From Branchinecta lynchi (Eukaryota; Arthropoda; Branchiopoda; Anostraca; Branchinectidae): a DNA stretch of 64,000 nucleotides. A program made the translations under genes and the position numbers. The stretch spans positions 4,712,001 through 4,776,000 of the forward strand of contig JAKZAP010000005.1 of NCBI GenBank assembly GCA_023053575.1, written 5' to 3'. Each line of letters begins with the position of its first letter. Within the stretch, counting starts at the first letter, position 1. A model generated the notes under the pieces. The model worked only from the letters and a program-made list of their open reading frames with translations, was not told where the DNA came from and searched no databases. Positions 29,090 to 40,299 of this stretch are shown here, one piece after another.

Positions 29090-29615
29090 GATTTTTCCGG
29101 TCGCCATGTGAGTGTGTGTCGCGCCACTGACTGTGAATTTTCGTTCCCCCTTTCCTCCTACTTTTTTTTTAAAGAATTTTCCGGTCTACATGTGAGTGTG
29201 TGTCGCGCCACTGACTGAATTTTCGTTCCCCCTTTCCTCCTACTTTTTTTTTAAAGAATTTTCCGGTCTACATGTGAGTGTGTGTCGCGCCACTGACTGA
29301 ATTTTCGTTCCCCCTTTCCTCCTACTTTTTTTTGTTTTAAGAATTTTCCGATCTATATGTGAGTGTGTTTCGCGCCACTGATTGAGAAATTTCTTGTCCC
29401 TCCCCCTTCCCTTTTAAGGATTTTTCCGGTCGACATGTGAGTGTATTTTGCGCCACTGACCGCGAATTTTCTTTTCTCCTGCCCTCTTCCCCTTTCAGGA
29501 ATTTTGCAGTCTACATGTGAGTGTGTGTCGCGCCACCGACTGTGAAATTTCTTTCCCCCTTTTCCTCCCGCATTTTCAGGAATTTTCTGTCGTCAAGTGA
29601 GTGTTTTTCGCGCCA
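29090..29615 (+). repeat. Leader minisatellite, seven units of about 82 bp
   Basis: GTGAGTGTGTGTCGCGCCAC recurs at 29108, 29192, 29274, 29359, 29437, 29517 and 29597, each followed by a pyrimidine-rich stretch. It lies in the untranslated leader of the LTR element and is not coding. Confidence 0.9.
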
Positions 29616-30666
29616 CAGACTGCAAATCCTGTTAATCGTCATCGCATCGGCAAAATAATTTATTCACCGGGGTACATCATTGCGTCATTTCGCCGTGTCT
29701 ATTTTAGATCAGTGCTCTCAACACTGACAATGCGTGCTTGCGGTACCATTGATAAACTAGCACTTGCGTATGATTTCATTTTTTACATACCCGGAAACGT
29801 AATTTTGCCTGCGATTATTCCCAATTCCATGAGGATTATTTTGTTTAGTTCCCCGACATAATATTTTTTTTTTTCATGAAAGCCATGGTTATTCGGAATA
29901 AAATCAACCTTTTTCGCCGTTTTTTCTAGACGTTGTCTTTATGGCACGATTTTCAAGCCCTATGGTGTGATGCAGGGACGTCGTATTTCTTTTTGTGGCA
30001 TTTTTTCGGCTTATCCTTAATTTTTCATATTCACCTATCGGCCAGTTTATTTTTTTTTTGGTGGTGATCTGTTTGTATATTTTTCTTGCGGAGATAGATA
30101 CTCTCTCAAGAATGTACATCGCGCTTCATTCGTGACATTTTCGTGGAATTTCGATTGGTTTGGTCTAAATGTGTGTAGTAATTTGCCACATAGACGTTGT
30201 GTGCGTTTCGCCAGTCGTTCCCTCTGTCATCCCTCCCCCACCACCACATTTTTTTTTCAGGTTTTCTTGCGTTTCGATCGCCATCTAGCGTATGTGTGTT
30301 TATTCGCCATCCGGATGCGGCGATTTCGCATGAAGCCTCTGGCCTATTTTCTTTTGATAATAAATTTAAGGTTAATGCCATTTATTCATGCCACATATTT
30401 TTTTTTCCCTCATGAAGTAAAAACATTGGTTAGATATCAAGTTGGTTCCGCGTCTTAGTTTAGTCTGAGTTTACACGTCCAGTTGAGCTTGTTCCCCTCC
30501 CATTTCCTTGTAAACTTTAATATTTTTGTATAAGTGTTATTTTTCGGTTTTCTTACATATTACATCTCAAGTGAATTTTTTAGTGAAGATTTTCGGGGGT
30601 TTTGGCGAATATTTTGATTTGTCGTTCCGTAATTGAGGTCACCTACACTCATGACGGATTTTCGAA

Positions 30667-31917
30667 ATGGACAATGCCCCCGTTTGCCCCCCTGTCCCTC
30701 GACCACGCACATCGCTACTTCTCCCTAAAAATAACATCAAAAATGAATGTTCACGAGATCCCCAATGTTTTCCCCTTCCAGATCCTTGGTTTGGTTGGTC
30801 TCAGTATCTGCGAGAATGCCAACCTCTACCAGACTCGCATACTGAGGACCAACCACAATTCTCATCGTACAAAGGTATAGAACCTTTGCACGAAGTTGTG
30901 TCCAGTAAACTTACAAACGTCTTTCCCGTCAAACCGATCCCGGCATCACCTCTTTCCCTTTCACAAGGTTTGACTCTTTTTAGTATCCATAACCAACCAA
31001 AAACCTGTCAAGTTATACCGGACGGAGAAAAAGTACTTCCGGTAAAGAGTGTTCATCGTATCAGGCCGAATTATTCGAGACACATTTGTTGCAAAATTGT
31101 CGGTTTACCCCCTGGTACGAGAACAGTCTTGATTAAGGGCAATGCAGCCCTACGGGCCCGACAGATTACGGTTAACCCCCAGTTCGTCCAAATTCTCCCT
31201 GACGGTAATGTGTTCTTTATCGCAGAGAATCATTCACCTTTAAAAATCCGAATACGAAAAGGTGACCTTTCCCTCCTTTCCATTGATAGAAATTGCAACA
31301 AATTTACCCCGCATGATACTGGTGACATGGTTTTTCTCAAATTCCCCCCCGCTTCTGGTATAGGGTCAAAAATTTCCGAAATGCGCCAGGATGGACCCTA
31401 TCATGTTGTTCGCGTTTTAAACAAAGGCAGAAGCTACGAAATTCAGAAACTCGGATCACAAAAACAAGTCGTCCACTATGACCGCTTGGAAAAATCTGGT
31501 CCAAGATCTACATTCGTAGAGCCAAGAGGGGATGTAGCTAGCTCACCAACTGTTCTTGTTTGGAAACAGCCGTTTTCACCACCGTTTGCATCAGCTACGG
31601 AATACTACCCTTTTTCTACATTCCCAAAACTGGAACGGACAGTGGTAACGCCGCCACTGATTCAGCAAACCTCGGTAGAGCCAGTGTCAAGGCCTATCAA
31701 TCATCCTATTCATCCTCCTCAGTATAGTCAGATTTTCTCTCTATCCCCTCACGCAATAGGTTATGCAGGGCAAAATGATACTATGAGAAGCGATTGGCCC
31801 CGGCCAGTAACGCCGGAGTGTCCCTCCGAGCAATCACTTTTCTTTTCCAGGTGTCATCGCCGCTGGTGGACCCGCGCCAGTCGCCGCCCCGTGCCTTACC
31901 GTCTGTATTGGTACTAA
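30667..31917 (+). CDS. Internally deleted pol protein of the LTR element
   Basis: 416 aa. The middle part (LPPGTRTVLIKGN, ITVNPQFVQILPDG, SPLKIRIRKGDLSLLSI, about residues 150-205) resembles the segment between protease and reverse transcriptase in Gypsy/ERV polyproteins. Directly after it, GDMVFLKFPP...SEMRQDGPYHVVRVLN...VVHYDRLEK (about 220-280) is the GPY/F C-terminal domain of a Gypsy integrase. The region from reverse transcriptase through the integrase core has been removed with the frame kept. The N-terminal 130 residues and the proline-rich tail are not recognised. The retained frame suggests the product may still be made. Confidence 0.65.
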   Translation: MDNAPVCPPVPRPRTSLLLPKNNIKNECSRDPQCFPLPDPWFGWSQYLRECQPLPDSHTEDQPQFSSYKGIEPLHEVVSSKLTNVFPVKPIPASPLSLSQGLTLFSIHNQPKTCQVIPDGEKVLPVKSVHRIRPNYSRHICCKIVGLPPGTRTVLIKGNAALRARQITVNPQFVQILPDGNVFFIAENHSPLKIRIRKGDLSLLSIDRNCNKFTPHDTGDMVFLKFPPASGIGSKISEMRQDGPYHVVRVLNKGRSYEIQKLGSQKQVVHYDRLEKSGPRSTFVEPRGDVASSPTVLVWKQPFSPPFASATEYYPFSTFPKLERTVVTPPLIQQTSVEPVSRPINHPIHPPQYSQIFSLSPHAIGYAGQNDTMRSDWPRPVTPECPSEQSLFFSRCHRRWWTRASRRPVPYRLYWY

Positions 31918-32148
31918 AAATGTTTAGTCTGTAAAGGTTCATACGGCGCAAGCAACCGAACAGACTTTCTGTCTCGATTTGACGCCATTTTTTTAATTCT
32001 ACCACAATACACCTTAAATAAAACCAATTCTAAAGTAAATTTTCCAGTTTGTTGAAAATTTCTATCTGATTCAAAATTTTCAAACGTTAGCAATTAATCT
32101 TTAAATCAGAGTGGTCTGACTCCCAATCGATTTTTTTGTTGCAAATGT

Positions 32149-32793
32149 TTGTTTATATTTACATTTTCGGACGGACTTTTTGTATGGCACGCAGGTTGCG
32201 ACAGAAGAGGCAGTGGCGCTGAGGTCCCAGCGTCTTCGAGCGTCAAGGCGCCTCCTATGGGACAACCTACACCGCAAACGCCACCAACGGAGCCTGTAAC
32301 GCCGCCGACGCCCCCGAGAGTCATTATCACGCCGCCAACCTTGCACGTCACGCCACCGACGCCGCCAATCTTTTGAATCACGCCACCGACGCCGCCAATC
32401 TTTCGAAAGCACGCCACCGATATTGGAAATCGCGCTGCCAACCCCAACAGTGATAACGGGCACGCCGCACAATCCGTGCCAGCCCCCCCCCCCCCCCTTT
32501 TCCGTCGCTCCGGACCCCACCTCAGCACTCAGCATCCTCCTATCTCCCCACCATGGGTCGAGCCAAGCCGAGCCTACTCTGACAGCCGATCTCCGTCCTG
32601 CGTCACGGCCTCGTCCACTTACAATTCCGGCCTCTCCACCCTGACCCTCAATCCAGCTTTAAACCAACAACCAACAACTATTCCACCATCAACTCAACCC
32701 CCATCACTAGTCAAATCCTCCAAATCCACCTCCATCAATCCGTATCACCTGGACTGGACACCACGACAGCCAAGTGGAAATGTAAATATTTAG
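32149..32793 (+). other. Proline/threonine-rich open stretch in the LTR element
   Basis: Imperfect ACGCCGCCGACG-type GC-rich repeats give a TPPTPP-rich frame (32149-32376) and, in another frame, a Pro/Ser-rich frame (32476-32793). Compositionally biased; a gag-like or captured fragment is possible but no domain is seen. A poly-C run lies at about 32486-32498. Confidence 0.35.
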
Positions 32794-33798
32794 GTAGGAG
32801 TGTTAGGTCCGCGTTTTCCCGCTCGCAAGTGCGGCTATAAATATTTCCGGTTAGGTATATATATGTTCGTCCCCCCCCCCTTCATAGTTTAATTGTGTAG
32901 GCCCTCTTTAAAGTCGCTTTTGTACATATGTTGATTTCGGTTTCGCTTCGCTAGTCCTTGCGATAACTGCACTGTTCCTTTAAGCATTGCTTTTTCTGCT
33001 TCCGCGCTTTTCACGCAGTTCCTTCAACTTTTCGGTCGATCTGACTGAAGCCGTTTGTCGGCCACCGCTAGCTTTTGTTTTCCGCGCTTTATTGCCCTAA
33101 GTTTATGCACATAATGTATATATTATCAAAAATCATATTGACGCCGTGTGTTCGGCCATCATTCTTAAAAATGCTTTGCGCCTGTCTTTTGCGCTTTCAT
33201 TACTTGCGTGCCCTTACCTTTAGTGCTTTATTTTGCGGCTTAGAGTGCGTAGGACCTCCCCCATTTCTACTTCAAGTTTTTTTTGCATCAAGGTCTTACC
33301 TTAGGTCGTTGCGACAGCTAACTGGAGTAATTTTTAAAATTGCGGCCTTTCTTTTTCCCTTTCCTCCCAAATTCCTCCTAGTTTTCCCTTTTCCATTTTC
33401 TATTTTTAACAAATCTCAGAGACTTCTCTTTTGGGACGAGTTGTGGTACTGGCAACATTTCCCTGATAATCCCTTTTTAAAGTTTCTTCCAGCCCTAATT
33501 TATTTTAGAACTTAAAGGCATCGACGCTTCAAATATTAATTCTGCCTTTATTTCGCATTTTATATTTGTTTTGGTTTGGTTCGTGTGGTCAGGGTAAGGT
33601 CAGTAGGACTGAAGCTCAATAAAGGACCCTGAACTAACTGAACAGAGAGTGGGCTTTGATTTTTCACACTTATTTGATTGCCCCCTCTGTCAGAAACCTG
33701 GGTTGCCGCGATGGCTTAGCTATCGATGGTATGTTAGTAGGTGGGGCTGGAATGGAAACATTGTAGACTCTTTTGTTGCCCGTACACCACTCTGCCCA

Positions 33799-33811
33799 AG
33801 GGGGGGAGGTG
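33799..33811 (+). promoter_or_regulatory. Polypurine tract
   Basis: AAGGGGGGGAGGTG immediately before the 3' LTR, the expected plus-strand primer. Confidence 0.75.
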
Positions 33812-34483
33812 TGTTATGGAGACATCCCATAGCACTTTGCTCTGCAATAGTCCTCCTAGTTATTCCCTCCATCTATCGCCTACTTTTCTATATATCTCTT
33901 CGGTTTCCATCACCATCATTAATTTCCCGGCATCGTGACAATAGGTCACTCGGTCTTTATCCTAGCTTCAGTTAGCTGCTCGCTAATCCGAGGTCAGGCT
34001 TTGATCCATTTCATTCTAAGTATTTTGGCTGCGTAATGAATCCGCAGCCAAAAGTAGTTCTCTTTCATCCTTGGTCGGAGTAAGACCTCCGTTACTCTGT
34101 ATTATAATTTATGGTAAGGACCAGTTTACATATTTAGTTAGGGCCCCATTAGTGCTATATTATATGTGTCACACTCTTGTACACGATTTACATAGATAAA
34201 TTAACTATAGACGTTATGGTCCATCTCGGCTAGTAGGCCTCGGGCTTGACTGGATATGTGAATTCCAGCTTCGCTAGGATGTGTGAACCAGCTTGATTAG
34301 GGATTTCTGGATTGACTGCGGCTGAGCTATAGAATTCCCTGAGACTTTCCCTTGTCTCTTTTGTCCGGTTTCCTGAATGGTCCTGGGGCTAGTGGGCACC
34401 TACGGTGTCAGAATGTCTTCAGCCCACACCCCAGGAGCCTTATCTTCATTAAACCTCGCCTCCACTCGTCCATCCTCTTAACA
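33812..34483 (+). repeat. 3' LTR
   Basis: 672 bp, same ends and length as the 5' LTR; followed by the CTAA duplication. Confidence 0.93.
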
Positions 34484-34788
34484 CTAAGCTAACGAACAAG
34501 TTTGCGATGCAGCTTGATGAAAGCACGGAGAACATCAAAACCAAACACAGAAACAGGCTAGCAGTAAAAAATATGCTGCTAATGACGTCGAGCCGAGATT
34601 TGACAACAATTTTGCTATAAAGCAGCCTCTAGTGATTGCCTCACTGATTTTGTATATATTTTTGCACATCTATGCCTTATCATTTATGAAAATAACTATC
34701 GTCTTTTTCACGTTCTTAAAAAAGAGGTACGCAACTTTTCGAACCTTGATTAGGGGTATGCGGTACGGAAAATGTTGGGAACCAACTG

Positions 34789-35634
34789 GCTGTTGACCTA
34801 CAGCCAGAGCTCTATGAACCTAGTCTTAGTCAACAGAGACTTTGCAATTATTACACTTATTACATGAAGATGGAATGTTATAAATAGGGACTTCACACCG
34901 TCTTAAACATTTACCATTTGTACCGTGTTCTTCAAAACTGTGCTAACTACATTTTGATAATTTTTGGGCCCAGTTTTGTGTATGCCATCTGCATGAAGAA
35001 AGTAGGAACTTTTAGTTAGTTAAAACTAATCTACCTGTTAGATGGCACTCATGTCGTCATCTAACACTTAACACAATTTAACAGTATACCAAGTCAGCTA
35101 TGTTCTATCCAATCGTATAGTTAACTCAGTTTTTTTTTTATTTCAGTTAGCACAGTTTTGAAGAACACAGTACATTTAAGGGACAGAGCAGCTTCAAATG
35201 GCCTTTCATTTCACTGCTAGCAAACAGACATGACCCTGGAGGTCCACCTTGCTACCAACTTCAAATTTTAAATCTTGATAACTCGGCCCTTCCCGGCTAT
35301 GGTCCTCTTTCGGCCGGTGCTGAAAACCAAAAAAGGTTGCAATCAATCATCATTCTCGCACGGATAGACTGGGAAACAAGAGCTAACGTTTTTGCTCTTA
35401 ACTCAACAGCCCGGATCATATCGGGCGTATTCCTTAAAGATTCGATTTTGCTATGGCCTGAAGAGTTTCGTTGTCAACCAAGGGCAATATATTTCGGTGC
35501 GAACCCATTTGGCAACAAAACATAATTCGCAGTCAGCTTGAACTGAAGGAATACTTGTCTAACTTTCTCACGAACACTGGTTTATACTGAGAGATAACAA
35601 AGCTTAGCGAAGTTCCATGAGCGTCTTGGCTTAC
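34789..35634. other. Intronic DNA without a recognised feature
   Basis: No repeat end or coding pattern recognised. Nothing more can be said. Confidence 0.4.
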
Positions 35635-35832
35635 CTCTACCACCCCTTTCATGTCAGCCTGATTCCTGAAAGCATCTGCCCAGTTCTGAATCAGGGCCAA
35701 GACCTTTTCCTGTACCACAGCTGGTGGGTCATTTTTAGGTCCAATGATCTTGATCAGGTCTTGTACAAAGTCCTTGCTGCAGACCAAGGTGTGGAACCTT
35801 CGATCACAATTCTTCACACATGTCTCCAAAAG
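35635..35832 (-). CDS. TOM1: TOM1-like gene, exon 3 (VHS domain core)
   Basis: 198 nt, 66 codons, phase 0 both ends, acceptor TTTCAG, donor GTAAGC. It encodes LLETCVKNCDRRFHTLV, KDFVQDLIKIIGPKNDPPA and EKVLALIQNWADAFRNQ, which align almost residue by residue with TOM1 VHS helices (LETCVKNCGHRFH...KVLNLIQSWADAFR). VHS domains sit at the N terminus of endosomal sorting adaptors. Confidence 0.95.
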
Positions 35833-36109
35833 CTGAAAAACAGATGATAACTACTATATCAACGTAGGACTCTGAATTCCGGTCTATTCAACCAGCTGAA
35901 ACTGCAAGGAACGATTTCCAGCTTACCAGGTTTCCCCATCACTTCTGACTCTTTTTTTAAGGTTCGTTACGGCACCTCCAACCTTCGGCCCAAGTGTTAT
36001 ATACCGCTAACTTTTCCGTTGGTTTAACGGTCGGTGCACTAATCGCGAGTTAGGGACAGGACACGACGGAAATTATCATTTCCCCGCATCCGTCAATCCA
36101 GGGGGGATT

Positions 36110-36300
36110 CGAATCTTTTGGCATACACAGCTTTCGAACGAGTTACCCGATCTGGACGGAACTTGACAGCTCCGTCCTACCACCCACCCCCGAATCTTGT
36201 CGGGCACTCGGTAAACAAGAGCTACAAGCTACAAGCATATGGCACTTGCAAGGCTGGGTCAGAGGATGAAAGTAGGAATTCTTCAGTTCGTGGGTTTGTT
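36110..36300 (-). repeat. Fragment of satellite-bearing element (family 2)
   Basis: Contains AACAAGAGCTACAAGC followed by CATATGGCACTTG, the reverse complement of the right end of the copy at 24711, preceded by one degenerate body unit. Confidence 0.55.
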
Positions 36301-36536
36301 GTGATTATTTTTAAGCAAAACCCTTGAGATAATCTTGGAAATCACGAGAACGTATCGTTTGGTAATACATTTGGCTGTGATGATGCGCACTTTAGGGGCG
36401 CTAGAAATTTATCTGTAATCAAAACTCTTGAAGCAAAAATGATGATGAGCTCATCGGGAGAATGAAATGTATATTTTAATCAAAAGTATCATTTGTACTT
36501 TAAGAAATTCAGTTGTAAGCAAAACCCATGAGGCAA

Positions 36537-36683
36537 TTTATTCAAACAATGTTTACAACCTGACGAGGACCCTTGCCAAGAAGGGCCGAAATATCGCTGA
36601 TGAAAAATCATAGCTGACGTATCCGTTGTAAACATTGCTTGAATAAATGTTTCAAAGTCAGCTTGGGCTCAAAGAATATTTAT
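36537..36683 (+). mobile_element. Mini Penelope-derived element with hammerhead-like core, 11-bp TSD
   Basis: Flanked by CCATGAGGCAA at 36526-36536 and 36684-36694. 147 bp. The CTGACGAG core (36560-36567), GGACCC/GGGCC stem and CGAAA (36587-36591) are followed by a loop and GTATC (36619-36623). The outer sequences TTCAAACAATGTTTACAAC and GTTGTAAACATTGCTTGAA pair over 18 of 19 bases as a long stem I, leaving one extra C at the cleavage site. It has no coding capacity. Confidence 0.75.
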
Positions 36684-37619
36684 CCATGAGGCAAAAATAT
36701 TCTAATCATGTCAAGTCTCTAATGTTCAAGTTTCATGGCCCTAGCACATCTGGAAGAACTTTAACTGGTGATCACCGGAATTCCAGACCCCCCTTCCTCC
36801 CCCCACGGTGCTTGAACCCGATCCAGTTGTGTCACTGATGAATCTAGGGCTTGTGCTTGTTCTTCCCACCAAGTTTCATCCCAATCGCTCCACTCTTAGC
36901 GTGTCACAAGATTTACGGCTCCCCCCTGACTCCCCCCCCACAGTAATCGGATCCGGTTCGGACTTCACATGGGACATACGAGACACGAGGTCTTTCCAAA
37001 TATCAAGTTTCATTAAGATCTGATCACCCGTTCCAAAGTTATACGTACCTCTGGATTCCGGATTCCCCTTCCCTCCAGTCCCCCCACGATGTTCGGATCG
37101 AGGAAGTGACTATTTTCAAGTTAGTTTGGTCGGGTCCCTGGTACGCTTGCCAAATTTCACTGTCCCAGCCCACCTAAAAGTAACTTAACTCCGTATTACC
37201 GGAATCCCGGATCCCCCCCCCCCTCCAACTCCCACCACAGTGCATGAATCCCGTCTGCGTCTGCCAATGATGTACCTAGGGCTTGTGCTTGTTCCTCTCA
37301 CCAAGTTTCATCCCGATCCCTCCACTTTAAGCTTGTCATATGAATTCCGGTCCCTCCCTGCGCCCCCCCCCCCCCAAATTCATCGGATTCGGTCCGGACT
37401 TGAAATGGAACATCTGAGACATGACGTCTCTCCAAATATCAACTTTCATTAAGATCCGATAACCCGTTCGAAAGTTATGCATGCCACTAAATTCCGGATT
37501 CTGGCTCCCCTCCCTCCCCCCACGATGGTCAGATCGGGTAAGTGACTATTTTCAACTTAGTTTGGTCGGGTCCCTAATATGCCTGCCAAGTTTCATCGTC
37601 CTAGCATATCTTCTTCAAA

Positions 37620-38209
37620 ATGTGCATAGTGATTTCAATGGTGCGGGTGCTACTCCTGTTAAAGAAGGCGAGCTGCTCACAGGCCGGCCTTACGGTGGAG
37701 TAGGTATTTTGTGGCGAAAATCGCTGGGTCCAGCCACCTCGGTACTTAACCTGAGTGATGATCGTCTATTTGCTCTACGCATGTCGCTCGGTGGTGAGTC
37801 GTTACTGTTAATTAATGTTTATATGCCCACTCAGTGTTACGAAAATGAACAAAAGTATGTTGACTGTATTAGCAGATTGCAGTCCATTATTGATAGTGAA
37901 TACTTTACTAGTGTTTGCATGGCAGGTGACTGGAACGCAAACTCAAGACTAGGCGCTTTGTCTTTTAATCACCGAGAGATGAGTAAGTTTGTATGTAATA
38001 ACGGAATGTTTACTGCGGATGAAGAGTTACTGCCTATTGATACATCTACGTACATTAGTGATATACGTATGGGTAGTACATCATGGCTGGACCATGTTGT
38101 TTTATCGTCAAATCTTAGAAATCGAGTGTCTGACCTTTCAGTAGGTTACGAATTTGGTCCAGATCACTTGCCTCTGTTTTTTAATCTTGTGTTTATTGTT
38201 GGAGTGTAA
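37620..38209 (+). pseudogene. LINE endonuclease (APE-type), 5'-truncated
   Basis: The LINE sequence starts at 37612; the open frame upstream of it belongs to the target. Visible are RPYGGVGILWRKSL (N-terminal core lost), LLINVYMPTQ, MAGDWNANSRLG (GDxN catalytic motif), TSWLDHVVLSS and GPDHLPLFFNL (catalytic DH). The frame ends at 38209, and a one-base shift near 38200 separates it from the reverse transcriptase frame. Confidence 0.85.
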
Positions 38210-40299
38210 AAGCTCTTGTAAAAGCTGCGGAATATGCGGTTACTGGATCGGTTGGGCTGTCGCCCGATTGGGATTCTGCAAACCCTGAGCAGAAGTTAAA
38301 TTATTTAACTCTTACTCGTGAAGGATTTGATGAGATTGATATTGATTGTGAGGCCCTCCGATGTACAGATTTCAATTGTTCTAGGCCTAGTCATGTGTTA
38401 CTGATTCTACAGCTGTTTCAACATTTTTGTGAAGTGCTGAAGCGGTCTTCAGCTAAATCGATCCCGCCTAAAAGGCTGCATTCTGAGCGTCGTGGATTTA
38501 CTACTATTCCCGGTTGGAACACTTACCTCCGAGACACTTATATAAAGTCACGTTGTGCGTTTTTATGTTGGGTGAATGCTGGTAGACCTTTGCTGGGATA
38601 TTTGTTTGATAAAATGAAAAGTATGAGGTCACTGTTTAAAAATCAGTTAAGGGATTGCAGGGCCTCTAATGATCGACTAAAAGAAGAGGGACTAGCGGAG
38701 TCGCTCCTTAGAGGATGCACAAAAGATTTTTGGGTGAAAATAAGAAAAATTTTGAATGTAAAGACAGTAATCTCCAACCAGGTTGATGGTGCTAGTGGTG
38801 ATGGTGATATTGCGCAGCTATGGAAGTTGAAGTTTGAAAAACTATTTAAGAGTGTGAGTAGTGATTGTTCTTCTTTTGGTCAGGTGGATTGTGGAGGGAC
38901 TTGCGAACTTATCAATGAATCTTTGGTTGATAAATTCATTCGTGAGCTTGATATAAATAAATGCGGTGGTGGTGACGGAATAAGTGCTCGACACCTGAAA
39001 TTTGCATCGGAAAAGAAGTCAGTGATTTTGGCGAGTCTTTTTAATGCTTTTCTAGTCCACGGAATTGTTCCTGATAGTATTATGGTGGTGATACTTGTTC
39101 CAATACCAAAAAACCGAGTGGGTGACCTGACTTCTTCGGACAATTACAGGCCGATTGCGCTTGCTACATTAATTTCCAAGGTATTCGAAAAATGTATTGC
39201 TTCCAAAACCGCTGATTGGCTTGGTACTTCTTCTTATCAATTTGGTTTCAAGAAAGGTGCCGGTGTAGATTTTGCTGTTTTTCTGTTAAAGTGCATCGTT
39301 GAATATTTCATGGTTCTTTCCTCCCCGGTTTTCTGCTGTTTCATTGATTCCACTAAAGCATTCGACCGCGTTAACCATTATAAAATGCTGAAAATATTAA
39401 AGAGTAGAGGTGTACCTCCCCCTTATGTGAGAGTACTTGCTTTTTGGTTCCAGAAACAGAAATTCTGTGTACGATGGGGGTCAGTAATTAGTGACAAATT
39501 TAATTTATTTAATGGTTTAAGGCAAGGTGGTGTTCTGTCCCCGCTCCTGTATGCAGTGTACATTGATAGCCTATCAAAGCGTCTGTCGACGTCTAGCTTT
39601 GGTTGTTATATTGGGGGTAAGTGTTTCAACCACATACTCTTTGCGGACGACCTTGTAGTACTAGCGCCCAGTGTGTTCGGCCTGAATCAACTCCTACAGA
39701 TTTGTGATTCTTTCGCAGTGGAGCACGATGTACTTTACAATACGAAGAAAACTTTTGCGATGGTTTTTAATAACAAGCGGCATAAGCTACCGAAATTAAA
39801 TGTTTTACTATCAGGTCGACGCATTGAGTACATCTCAAATTTCCGTTACCTTGGTTACATCCTACGGGATGACACCAGAGATGATTCGCATGTAGCAGAC
39901 CAAATTGCTAGTCTCTACAAGCGTGGGAACCTACTACTTCGAAAGTTCTCGACTGTTGGTCCGGGAGTGAAGCTACGTTTGTTCAAGACGTATTGCTACC
40001 AGATGTACGGTCTTGAAAATATTTCAAATTGTCCTGATGGAGTGTTGGATCGCCTAAAGATTGCATACAACAAGGTTTTTCGCCGTATGTTTAGACTGCC
40101 TAGATTGTGTAGTGTCAGTTCGGAAATGGTTACCCGAAATTGTTCGACTTTCCAGGAAATTCTTTGAAAGGCCAAAGCGTCGCTTTACCTAAGAGTGATT
40201 GAGTCGGAAAATGATCTGATTGCTTTTATTGCTAGTCATGTTTTCCATGAATTACCATCATGGAAAATCATCTACCGGACGGCCCTGGCCAAACCATAG
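38206..40299 (+). pseudogene. LINE reverse transcriptase
   Basis: The open frame from about 38206 (no own ATG needed) encodes VILVPIPKNR, NYRPIALATLISKVFEK, FIDSTKAFDRVNH, GLRQGGVLSPLLYAVYIDSL and the catalytic FADD in HILFADDLVVL. A C-terminal region follows (YLGYILRDDTRDD, LRLFKTYCYQMYG). One in-frame TGA at 40165-40167 interrupts it; the frame continues to TAG at 40297-40299. With the shift at the endonuclease junction this copy is inactive. Confidence 0.9.

Larger units (their letters stand above)
28023..34483 (+). mobile_element. Non-autonomous Gypsy-type LTR retrotransposon
   Basis: Full length, 6461 bp, flanked by the 4-bp duplication CTAA (28019-28022 and 34484-34487). It has LTRs of 672 bp, a primer-binding region, a leader of tandem repeats, one 416-codon frame derived from pol, and a purine tract. 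There is no reverse transcriptase, RNase H or integrase catalytic core, so it must have moved with help from another element. I see no difference between the LTRs, which means a recent insertion. Confidence 0.9.
27567..34788 (+). mobile_element. hAT-like element carrying the LTR retrotransposon
   Basis: The left end CAGTGGTTCCCAACCGGTGG and the right end, read inward, CAGTTGGTTCCCAACA are inverted repeats typical of hAT elements with GGTACGCGTACCC-type inner ends. At 34484-34620 there is a transposase scrap, LTNKFAMQLDEST and TKHRNRL. I find no matching 8-bp duplication, and the transposase is mostly deleted. Confidence 0.65.

Noticed and set aside
32101..32535. Minus-strand Gly/Arg-rich frames in the LTR element
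   Set aside because: Reverse reading of the GC-rich TPP repeat; pure composition.
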